Positions 1-6,302 of a stretch of 7,778 nucleotides of DNA are shown piece after piece. The DNA comes from Betaproteobacteria bacterium HGW-Betaproteobacteria-2 (lineage in GTDB: Bacteria; Pseudomonadota; Gammaproteobacteria; Burkholderiales; Methylophilaceae). Every line of letters begins with the position of its first letter. The stretch's first letter is position 1. The stretch is taken from NCBI GenBank assembly GCA_002842255.1, contig PHCM01000064.1, positions 1 to 7,778 on the forward strand. Direction: 5' to 3'. Both the position numbers and the translations under genes were made by a program. The notes under the pieces were generated by a model. That model searched no databases, was not told where the DNA came from, and worked only from the letters and a program-made list of their open reading frames with translations.

Positions 1-668
1 AAATAGGCGAATATTGCCGGACACACAAACTCTGGCTGCATGTGGATGGCGCACACGGCGCCTCCGCCCTGCTGTCGACCCGGCATCGCGACCTGTTGCG
101 AGGCTTGAAACTTGCCGACTCCGTCATCTGGGACGGCCACAAACTGCTTTATATGCCGGCGACCGTATCGGCCGTGCTCTTCAGGTCGGCGCAAGACAGC
201 TACCTGGCTTTTGCGCAGGACGCTTCCTACCTGTTTCAGGGCGGGAATCACGAAATCGAAACCTACAACGTCAGCTACCGCACGCTGGAATGCACCAAAC
301 GCATGATGGCATTGAAGTTGTGGACCGCCTTCTCGCTGTACGGGGTTGAGGGACTGGCGACCTTGGTCGATGAGGCATTCGCCAAGGCGCAGATATTTGC
401 CGGAATGCTACAGGCGCACCCTGATTTTGAGCTGCTGATGATGCCGCAAACCAATATCGTCTGCTTCCGGCATCTGGTAAAGGAAGTTTCAGGCGAAGAG
501 TCGAACCGGCACCAGGCCGACTTGAGGAAAAAGATTGTCGAAGGCGGCCAGTTTCATCTGACCCAGGTCGAACTGCATGGCAAGCTGTGGCTGCGCACGA
601 CGCTGATGAACCCATTCACACAGCAGGAACACCTGCAGGCTTTGATGGATTGTATCGTCAGCGCCTGA
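1..668 (+). CDS. Group II PLP-dependent amino-acid decarboxylase, C-terminal part (5' end outside window)
   Basis: This is the C-terminal 221 residues of a pyridoxal-phosphate enzyme of the glutamate/diaminobutyrate/aromatic-amino-acid decarboxylase family. The reading frame is open from base 3 with no start inside the window. The visible part contains WLHVDGAHGAS, whose Asp (visible residue 15) should pair with the PLP pyridine nitrogen. About 30 residues later comes WDGHKLL, whose Lys (visible residue 47, bases 141-143) is the expected Schiff-base lysine. Spacing between the two motifs and the roughly 170 residues after the lysine fit the family, so the C-terminus looks complete. Substrate cannot be read from this part: diaminobutyrate, aspartate, glutamate or aromatic amino acids all remain possible. 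It runs convergently to the nuo-side genes, and its last 11 bp overlap the end of the SDR gene. The enzyme is probably cytoplasmic, since no membrane segment is visible. Confidence 0.88.
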   Translation, partial: IGEYCRTHKLWLHVDGAHGASALLSTRHRDLLRGLKLADSVIWDGHKLLYMPATVSAVLFRSAQDSYLAFAQDASYLFQGGNHEIETYNVSYRTLECTKRMMALKLWTAFSLYGVEGLATLVDEAFAKAQIFAGMLQAHPDFELLMMPQTNIVCFRHLVKEVSGEESNRHQADLRKKIVEGGQFHLTQVELHGKLWLRTTLMNPFTQQEHLQALMDCIVSA

Positions 669-1515
669 ATGGATTTTCTGACGCCAGCAGGTGTTCGTAG
701 CCCGTCTGGTAATTAGGATAGCGCAGACTAAAGCCACTATCGAGCATGCGCCGATTACTCAAACGCTTGCCACCTGCAACCGCTGGTATTGGCACTGCCG
801 TCATATCCACGCCCTGCTTGGCAGCCAGCCAACGCAGCACTTCATGCTGCGGCACAGGATCGCTGTCGGTCACTAGGTACAAAGTTGCCAGCCCCTCACC
901 CATGTCTGCCTTGGTCACGCAGCGCGCGATGAACGCGGCGGCATCATCCCGATGAATACGATTGGTCCAGCTGTTGTTTGATGGCCATGCCTGTGGAGTC
1001 CTGGCCAGTTGCAGCAAGCGCGTCCTGCCGGGACCATAGATGCCGGAAAGTCTCAATATGGTGTGAGGGATATCGAACGTATTCAGCAGGGACTCCGCAT
1101 CCTGCAACCGCTGACCGCCGAAGTCGGAAGGCTGTGCCGGACTGTCCTCATCCAGCCAGTCATGGGTCTGCCGACCATAAACCCGCGTACTGGAAACGAA
1201 AAAGACATGGCGCAAGGACTTGCATGGTTTCAACACGGCCAATACATTGCGCAAGCCTTCGACATAATGCGCCTTGTAACTCTCGTCGGTCTGCGCATCG
1301 GCAGCAACGCAATACAGCAGAATTTTCGGCTTAACGGTGGTCAATTGCTGCAGACTGGCGGCATCGGTGATGTCGGCCTGGACCAACTTTACCCCTGTCG
1401 CTAACGGCGCCCGGCTGCGTCTGACCCCGGTCACTGCAAAACCCTGCTGATTCAAAAGGCCGGCAACAGCGCCACCCAGATCGCCGCAACCGACGATCAG
1501 GACTGGGGTGACCAT
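658..1515 (-). CDS. Atypical extended-SDR NAD(P)-binding protein (YeeZ-like epimerase/dehydratase family)
   Basis: This 285-aa Rossmann-fold protein starts at ATG 1515. The N-terminus VLIVGCGDLGGAVAGLL carries the GxGxxG dinucleotide-binding motif (G9, G11, G14). Later landmarks are ADIT (47-50, the adenine-binding Asp region), FVSSTRVYG (106-114) and LRLSGIYGPGR (155-164), all typical of extended SDRs related to sugar epimerases and E. coli YeeZ. The canonical YxxxK catalytic pair is not evident: where epimerases have YGxSK, this protein reads FGGQR (132-136). That places it among the atypical SDRs, whose substrates are mostly unknown. Length fits the YeeZ group. Its start lies inside the Nudix gene (19-bp overlap), with a possible AGGG Shine-Dalgarno very close to the ATG, so it is probably translated with that gene. 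The 3' end overlaps the convergent decarboxylase gene by 11 bp. The family call is firm; the reaction is unknown. Confidence 0.87.
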   Translation of the reverse strand: MVTPVLIVGCGDLGGAVAGLLNQQGFAVTGVRRSRAPLATGVKLVQADITDAASLQQLTTVKPKILLYCVAADAQTDESYKAHYVEGLRNVLAVLKPCKSLRHVFFVSSTRVYGRQTHDWLDEDSPAQPSDFGGQRLQDAESLLNTFDIPHTILRLSGIYGPGRTRLLQLARTPQAWPSNNSWTNRIHRDDAAAFIARCVTKADMGEGLATLYLVTDSDPVPQHEVLRWLAAKQGVDMTAVPIPAVAGGKRLSNRRMLDSGFSLRYPNYQTGYEHLLASENPFRR

Positions 1516-2111
1516 GAACCCTGCAGGTATTTTTCCAACCAGAATAGCGCGATGATGGTTTTTCCGTCCGTAATCTCGCCCGTCTGCACCATGCGCAGGC
1601 AGTCCTGGTAATGCACTTCGAAGATCTGCAGCGCCTCGTCGGCATCACGTTGATGTTGCCCCGCCGTCAGACCACGTGCCAGATAGATGTGGATGATTTC
1701 GTCGGAATATCCGATACAGGGATGCTGCGCGGCCAGATAGATCCATTCGCTGGCCGTATAACCGGTCTCCTCCTGCAGTTCACGCTGGCCGGTAAAAAGC
1801 GGATCCTCGTTCGGGTCGATTTTGCCGGCAGGCAATTCAATAAAAACCTGCCGAAGCGGATAGCGGAACTGCCGTTCCAGTACCAGCCGACCGTCTTCCA
1901 GCATGGGGATGACCAGCACCGCACCCGGATGCATGATGTATTCTCGCTCGCCTTCACGACCGCTGGGCAGCAAGACCCGGTCACGTTTGACCCGCATGAA
2001 ACAGGTGTGCGGAATATCCTGCGAAGACAAACAACGCTCCGTCAGTTCATCGGAACTGTCCAGGTCTCCGTCGACCAGTGCAGCAGGTTTACTGCTTGCT
2101 GAACTGCTCAT
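1497..2111 (-). CDS. Nudix hydrolase, ADP-ribose pyrophosphatase-like
   Basis: This 204-aa protein has a perfect Nudix box (GX5EX7REUXEEXGU) at residues 96-118: G96, E102, R110-E111, E114-E115 and G117. The glutamates should bind the Mg2+ ions that drive pyrophosphate hydrolysis. The flanking sequences HPGAVLVIPML, ERQFRYPLRQVFIELPAGKID and a following HPCIGYSDE segment match the ADP-ribose pyrophosphatase branch (NudF-like), which splits ADP-ribose into AMP and ribose 5-phosphate. The exact substrate is inferred. Start choice: an in-frame TGA at 2118-2120 limits the start to TTG 2117 or ATG 2111, and I chose the ATG. No strong Shine-Dalgarno precedes it. The first ~25 residues are Ser/Ala-rich and poorly conserved-looking. 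The gene overlaps the lipoprotein upstream by 23 bp and the SDR downstream by 19 bp, suggesting translational coupling. It is probably a cytoplasmic enzyme. Confidence 0.92.
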   Translation of the reverse strand: MSSSASSKPAALVDGDLDSSDELTERCLSSQDIPHTCFMRVKRDRVLLPSGREGEREYIMHPGAVLVIPMLEDGRLVLERQFRYPLRQVFIELPAGKIDPNEDPLFTGQRELQEETGYTASEWIYLAAQHPCIGYSDEIIHIYLARGLTAGQHQRDADEALQIFEVHYQDCLRMVQTGEITDGKTIIALFWLEKYLQGSWSPQS

Positions 2112-2973
2112 TGGCAATCAACCATTGACCATTGATCCTCTGCAGGGACAACGTCTTCAATCCGACATCGCGATGATTGGCAGCCTGATATGTCTGCGTG
2201 AAGGTCACGGTAGCCTTGTCCGCATCCTGCAACTCCATCTGAAGGCTGGATATATCGATCTGCAGATCCTTTGCCGTTTTGATCCTGTCGGCCCGCTGCT
2301 GACGCCATGCTGCATGACTACGCAATCCACCCGTGAAATCGGCCTTGTAGAAAGCCAGGTAATCGCTGACGCGTTGCTGCTGCCAGGCCAGGCGCCAGGC
2401 TTCGAGACGCTCACTGATGACGGCCTCGTCATTGACACTATTGATCACTGGCTGCGGAACTACATCTTTTTGCGCAATTGGTTCTATCGGCAAAGGTGCG
2501 GCATCTTGAACCCGGCCCTCGGTGGATGACTGCGCATCCGATCCTGTTGCAACGGGGGCCGCAGCAATTGTATCCGGCTCCAGTACTGTGGCCTTGTCTA
2601 TCGGCTTGAAACCGAGTTTGGCCTGCTGCGTCCTGGCAGATTGCACGATCTCGAGATCCTTGCCTTTGGCTGTCGCCGCGGCATCGATGATCTGCTGATA
2701 GGTGTTATGCGCCAGCGCCAGTTTGCCGCTCTGCTGATAGAGCTGGCCCTGTTTCAACTTCACGGCAAGGTTGTTTGGCTGCAAACGAGACGCCTGTTCG
2801 AGTTTGGAGGTGGCGACATCCCAGCGGCTGTCATGAATGGCAGCATCGGCATCCACCATCAGGGTATTGAATTCCGCGTCTGGCAGAATGTCGTTGACGC
2901 TGCAGGCCTGCAGGCCGAAGACGAGGCATGCCGCAATGGCAAGAGATTGAATCTGTACGTATACGTTTTTCAT
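2089..2973 (-). CDS. TPR-containing lipoprotein with C-terminal NTF2/Cds6-like domain
   Basis: This 294-aa exported protein begins MKNVYVQIQS, followed by a hydrophobic stretch and the lipobox L21-Q22-A23-C24, a signal peptidase II site. Ser follows the cysteine, so by the Lol +2 rule an outer-membrane location is expected. Residues ~33-100 form two TPR-like helical pairs (DSRWDVATSKLEQASRLQPN, then LYQQSGKLALAHNTYQQI). Residues ~125-182 are an Ala/Pro/Asp/Gln-rich linker. Residues ~183-294 (EAWRLAWQQQRVSDYLAFY ... FTQTYQA ... GQWLIANEQF) resemble the NTF2-fold domain found at the C-terminus of Cds6-type L,D-transpeptidases; no catalytic transpeptidase domain is present. The frame stays open 71 codons further upstream into the DUF2818 gene, but ATG 2973 is chosen because it gives the signal peptide and follows an AGGGAG. 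A role in the cell envelope is inferred; the function is unknown. Confidence 0.85.
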   Translation of the reverse strand: MKNVYVQIQSLAIAACLVFGLQACSVNDILPDAEFNTLMVDADAAIHDSRWDVATSKLEQASRLQPNNLAVKLKQGQLYQQSGKLALAHNTYQQIIDAAATAKGKDLEIVQSARTQQAKLGFKPIDKATVLEPDTIAAAPVATGSDAQSSTEGRVQDAAPLPIEPIAQKDVVPQPVINSVNDEAVISERLEAWRLAWQQQRVSDYLAFYKADFTGGLRSHAAWRQQRADRIKTAKDLQIDISSLQMELQDADKATVTFTQTYQAANHRDVGLKTLSLQRINGQWLIANEQFSKQ

Positions 2974-2985
2974 GGTCAGAGTTGA

Positions 2986-2991
2986 CTCCCT
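2986..2991 (-). promoter_or_regulatory. Likely Shine-Dalgarno for the TPR lipoprotein
   Basis: The - strand reads AGGGAG here, 12 bases upstream of ATG 2973, which is slightly longer than the usual spacing. It supports the internal ATG over the longer open frame reaching back to 3186. A CTG two codons before the ATG would sit at a more normal distance (6 bases), but ATG with the intact signal peptide is preferred. Confidence 0.45.
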
Positions 2992-3034
2992 GCAAAGGTT
3001 ATCGGCTCTGGCGTGGCACCCCTGCCCGCTAATT

Positions 3035-3328
3035 TCAGCTACGTTGCCAGAAATATTTGTAAACAAAGCCCGGAAAGGCAAACACAACAAAAAGACTGGC
3101 GGTAACGGCATAGAACTCCCAGTTCTGATTTGCCGCCTGCCCCATGGTTGCGCGCTCAGTATAAAAGGCAACAGCGCCCATGACAAAGTACAGCACGACC
3201 AGCTCGAGCAGACACCAGCCGAAATTTTTCGGCTGCTGTTTCAATGGAATCACATAGAACAGGCGATTGGAAAACCAGGGCAGATTGGCGACCAGGAAAA
3301 TCAGCAGCAACAGTACGGTATTCGTCAT
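3035..3328 (-). CDS. DUF2818 family small membrane protein downstream of nuoN
   Basis: This 97-aa hydrophobic protein has about three predicted membrane segments: residues ~3-20, ~37-57 and ~71-90, the last followed by the short basic tail YKYFWQRS. The pattern ANLPWFSNRLFYV near the N-terminus and the KNFGWCLLELVVLY segment are what I recall of the DUF2818 family, which in betaproteobacteria typically follows nuoN. It starts 12 bp after the nuoN stop, so it is almost certainly co-transcribed with the complex I genes. The start at ATG 3328 is preceded by a weak CCGGATC, with no better alternative. The function is not established; an accessory or assembly role for the membrane arm of complex I is inferred from position alone. 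After this gene a 61-bp gap holds only the lipoprotein ribosome binding site and no convincing terminator. Confidence 0.88.
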   Translation of the reverse strand: MTNTVLLLLIFLVANLPWFSNRLFYVIPLKQQPKNFGWCLLELVVLYFVMGAVAFYTERATMGQAANQNWEFYAVTASLFVVFAFPGFVYKYFWQRS

Positions 3329-3340
3329 TGTGTGATCCGG

Positions 3341-4786
3341 TTAGATACTGTTGAAAATGGCATAGGCGGAGATCCCCATCAGAATCTGCGGCATCAGGCC
3401 CAGCGCCAGCAAAGCCAGCGCATTGACGCTGAGCATCACGCGCATGCCGTTCGGTGCCACAATCGGGCTCTTGCCCTCGGGTTCATCGAAGTACATGAGC
3501 TTGACCACGCGCAGATAATAGAAAGCGCCGACCGCCGCCATCAATACGGCGAAGATGACGACCCCAACAAAGCCGGCCTCCAGCGCCGCCTGCAGCACGG
3601 TGAACTTGGCATAGAAACCAAGGGTCGGCGGTACACCCGCCATGGAGAACATGACGATCATCATGAGGAAGGCGTTCCATGGGCTGCGCTGATTAAGTCC
3701 CTTGAGATCATTCAGGTTTTCGGCTTCAAAACCCTGACGCGACAGCAGCAGGATCATGCCGAAACCGGCCAGCGTCATCAGCACATAGGCAGAGACATAG
3801 AACATGGAAGACGCGAAGCCATTGAGGCTGGCGCTCATGATACCGAACAGCAGGAAGCCGATATGTGAGATGGTTGAATAGGCCAGCATGCGCTTGAGGT
3901 TGGTTTGCGCAATCGCCGTGACGTTACCGATGATGATGGAGAGCACGGCCATGATCACCAGCATGCCCTGCCAGTCGACGGCCAGCACATAGAGGCCCTG
4001 CACCAAGAGACGGATGACCATGGCGAAGGCGGCCAGCTTGGGGACGGAACCGATCAGCATGGTCATCGCCGTTGGCGCACCATGGTAAACGTCCGGCACC
4101 CACATCTGGAACGGCACGGCACCCAGCTTGAAGGCGAGGCCGGCGACGATGAACACCAGACCCAGAATCAGCATGGAATAGGTCGGAGCACCCTGGGTCA
4201 GGGAGTTACCTACCTCAATGATATCCAGGCTGCCGGTCGCTCCGTACATCATGGACATGCCGTAGAGCAGCATGCCGGAAGCCAGCGCACCCAGCACGAA
4301 ATACTTCATCGCCGCTTCGGTCGCGCGCGGATTGTCGCGATCCAGCGCCACCAGCGCATAGAGGCAGAGCGACAACAGTTCAAGGCCCATATAGAGCGTC
4401 AGGAAGTTCTGGCCGGAAACCATGATCATCATGCCGACCATAGCGAACAGAACCAGCGCGTAATACTCGCCGCGGAACATGCCGCGTAGCGTCAGGTACT
4501 GCCGCGTGTAGACGAACATGATGGCGGTGCCGATATAGATCATGACCTTCAACACATCCGACATCGGATCATCGACGAACATGCCGGTAAAGGCGTAACT
4601 GACGGCCGGTGTATGCGTCAGGATGGTAATGGCGGCGGCACCGGCCAGTGTCAGCTGGGAAAAGACATAGATCAGCACACGGTTGCTCGGCTTGAGGAAC
4701 AGGTCCAGCAGCAGGATGAACATCGCCATGCCGAGTACGAATATCTCGGGTAGAGCGGAGATCAAGTCAGGAAGAATTTCGTTCAT
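3341..4786 (-). CDS. nuoN: NADH-quinone oxidoreductase subunit N (complex I membrane arm)
   Basis: This 481-aa polytopic inner-membrane protein is one of the three antiporter-like subunits that move protons in NADH:quinone oxidoreductase. It begins MNEILPDLISALPEIFVLGM, as expected of NuoN, and is hydrophobic throughout, with roughly 14 membrane helices expected. Key charged residues align with E. coli NuoN as I recall it: E136 (GLELLSL), K161 (AMKYFVLGA), K220 (AFKLGAVPFQMWVPDVYHGAPT, the family signature), K250 (GSVPKLAAF) and K394 (GFYAKFTVL). The length is normal. ATG 4786 lies 15 bp after the nuoM stop with a GAGA-type ribosome binding site, consistent with one operon. No truncation or frameshift is seen. 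Long open frames on the opposite strand are codon-bias shadows. Confidence 0.98.
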   Translation of the reverse strand: MNEILPDLISALPEIFVLGMAMFILLLDLFLKPSNRVLIYVFSQLTLAGAAAITILTHTPAVSYAFTGMFVDDPMSDVLKVMIYIGTAIMFVYTRQYLTLRGMFRGEYYALVLFAMVGMMIMVSGQNFLTLYMGLELLSLCLYALVALDRDNPRATEAAMKYFVLGALASGMLLYGMSMMYGATGSLDIIEVGNSLTQGAPTYSMLILGLVFIVAGLAFKLGAVPFQMWVPDVYHGAPTAMTMLIGSVPKLAAFAMVIRLLVQGLYVLAVDWQGMLVIMAVLSIIIGNVTAIAQTNLKRMLAYSTISHIGFLLFGIMSASLNGFASSMFYVSAYVLMTLAGFGMILLLSRQGFEAENLNDLKGLNQRSPWNAFLMMIVMFSMAGVPPTLGFYAKFTVLQAALEAGFVGVVIFAVLMAAVGAFYYLRVVKLMYFDEPEGKSPIVAPNGMRVMLSVNALALLALGLMPQILMGISAYAIFNSI

Positions 4787-4801
4787 GGGTTTATCTCAAT
4801 C

Positions 4802-6295
4802 TCAGAATCCGGCTGGCAGCTTGCTATGCGCCATATGTGACAGCAACTGTGTAACGGTGGCATTGGTCATTTCCGTGATAGGCGCGGGATACAAGCCGAA
4901 GCCCAGCACCAGCACTGCCAGCACGCCCAGAATCAGAAACTCGCGCTTGTTGATGTCCTTCAACTCGGCCACATGTGCATTGGCGACCTCGCCGAAGAAC
5001 ACGCGCTTGACCATCCACAGGGTATACGCCGCACCGAAGATCAGCGTCAACGCGGCAAGGAAGGCGTACCAGAAGTTGACCTGCATCGAACCGAGGATGA
5101 CCAGGAACTCGCCGACGAAGCCGGAGGTGCCGGGCAGGCCGGCATTGGCCATGGCGAACAGCACGGCAAAGGCAGCAAAGGTCGGCATGGTATTGACCAC
5201 GCCGCCGTAAGCGGAAATCTCGCGGGAATGCACGCGGTCATACAATACGCCGACACAGAGGAACATGGCGGCCGAAATGAAACCGTGCGAAATCATCTGC
5301 ACGATGGCGCCTTCCAGACCGAGCGGGTTGAAAATGAACATGCCGAGCGTGACGAAGCCCATGTGCGAGATGGAGGAATAGGCGATCAGCTTCTTCATGT
5401 CCTTCTGTGCCAGCGCGACAAAGGCGATGTAGACAATGGAGATCAGCGACAGCGTGATCATGAAACCGGCCAGATAGTGCGAGGCATCCGGTGCGATCGG
5501 CATGGCGAAGCGCAGGAAGCTGTAGGCGCCCAGCTTCAACATGATGGCCGCCAGCACGACGGAACCACCGGTCGGCGCCTCGACGTGCGCATCCGGCAGC
5601 CAGGTATGCACCGGCCACATCGGAATCTTGACGGCAAAGGCCATGAAGAAGGCGAAGAAGATCAGGATCTGTACCGGCAGTGTCAGCGGCAACTGGTAAT
5701 AATCGGTAACAGCGAAACTATCGGTCTGGTGATAGAGATAGATGAAAGCCACCAGCATCAGCAGTGAGCCGAGCAGCGTATAGAGGAAGAACTTGATGGT
5801 GGCGTAAACACGATTCGGCCCACCCCAGATACCGATGACAAGGAACATCGGAATCAGCATCGCTTCCCAGAACACGTAATAGAGAATGGTATCCAGCGCG
5901 CTGAAGACACCGATCATGAGACCGGACATGATGAGGAAGGACGCCATGTACTGCGCCACCCGCTTCTCGATGACTTCCCAGCCAGCGACCACGACGATCA
6001 TGGTCATGAAACTGGTCAGCAGGATCAGCGGCACCGAAATGCCGTCGACACCAAGGTGATAATGGATATTGAAGGCCGGAATCCAGCTCAATCTTTCCTG
6101 GAACTGGAAACCGCCATTGGCAAAATCGAATCCGGTATAAAGCGGCAATGTTGCCAGGAAACCGGCAATCGAACCGGTCAGCGCCAGCCAGCGAGCGAGA
6201 CAAGCGCGGCGGTCGTCACCGGTGAACAGCACCAGGATACCGGCCAGTATGGGCACCCAGATGGCAAGACTGATAATAGGAAGTTCGGTCATCAT
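4802..6295 (-). CDS. nuoM: NADH-quinone oxidoreductase subunit M (complex I membrane arm)
   Basis: This 497-aa polytopic membrane protein is the second antiporter-like proton-translocating subunit of complex I. Residues known to be essential in E. coli NuoM are all present: E144 (YYVFWEAMLIPM, same number), K223 (VKIPMWPVHTWLPDAHVEAP, the family signature; K234 in E. coli), K254 (MLKLGAYSF; K265), H337 (MISHGFISAAMF; H348) and E396 (GFVGEFLVILG; E407). The constant offset of 11 shows a gap-free core alignment. The start has two adjacent ATGs (6295 and 6292) 7 bp after nuoL, preceded only by an A-rich stretch. Translation probably follows nuoL by coupling or re-initiation, and either ATG could be used. 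The gene looks intact with normal length. Confidence 0.98.
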   Translation of the reverse strand: MMTELPIISLAIWVPILAGILVLFTGDDRRACLARWLALTGSIAGFLATLPLYTGFDFANGGFQFQERLSWIPAFNIHYHLGVDGISVPLILLTSFMTMIVVVAGWEVIEKRVAQYMASFLIMSGLMIGVFSALDTILYYVFWEAMLIPMFLVIGIWGGPNRVYATIKFFLYTLLGSLLMLVAFIYLYHQTDSFAVTDYYQLPLTLPVQILIFFAFFMAFAVKIPMWPVHTWLPDAHVEAPTGGSVVLAAIMLKLGAYSFLRFAMPIAPDASHYLAGFMITLSLISIVYIAFVALAQKDMKKLIAYSSISHMGFVTLGMFIFNPLGLEGAIVQMISHGFISAAMFLCVGVLYDRVHSREISAYGGVVNTMPTFAAFAVLFAMANAGLPGTSGFVGEFLVILGSMQVNFWYAFLAALTLIFGAAYTLWMVKRVFFGEVANAHVAELKDINKREFLILGVLAVLVLGFGLYPAPITEMTNATVTQLLSHMAHSKLPAGF

Positions 6296-6302
6296 TTTCT
6301 TT

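Noticed and set aside
2974..3034. Possible promoter or terminator in the 61-bp gap before the lipoprotein
   Set aside because: On the - strand a GATAAC could pass for a -10 box, but no -35 match stands at the right distance. The only small inverted repeat (GGCA...TGCC) has a 4-bp stem and no T-run.
2974..3186. N-terminal extension of the lipoprotein up to 3186
   Set aside because: It would overlap the DUF2818 gene and bury the signal peptide and lipobox behind 71 unrelated residues. ATG 2973 with its upstream AGGGAG is a better start.
2972..3868. A 298-codon open frame on the + strand spanning the DUF2818 gene and the end of nuoN
   Set aside because: It lies antisense to two well-supported genes, its product is Gln/His/Arg-rich with no recognisable domain, and it is explained by the codon bias of the - strand genes.
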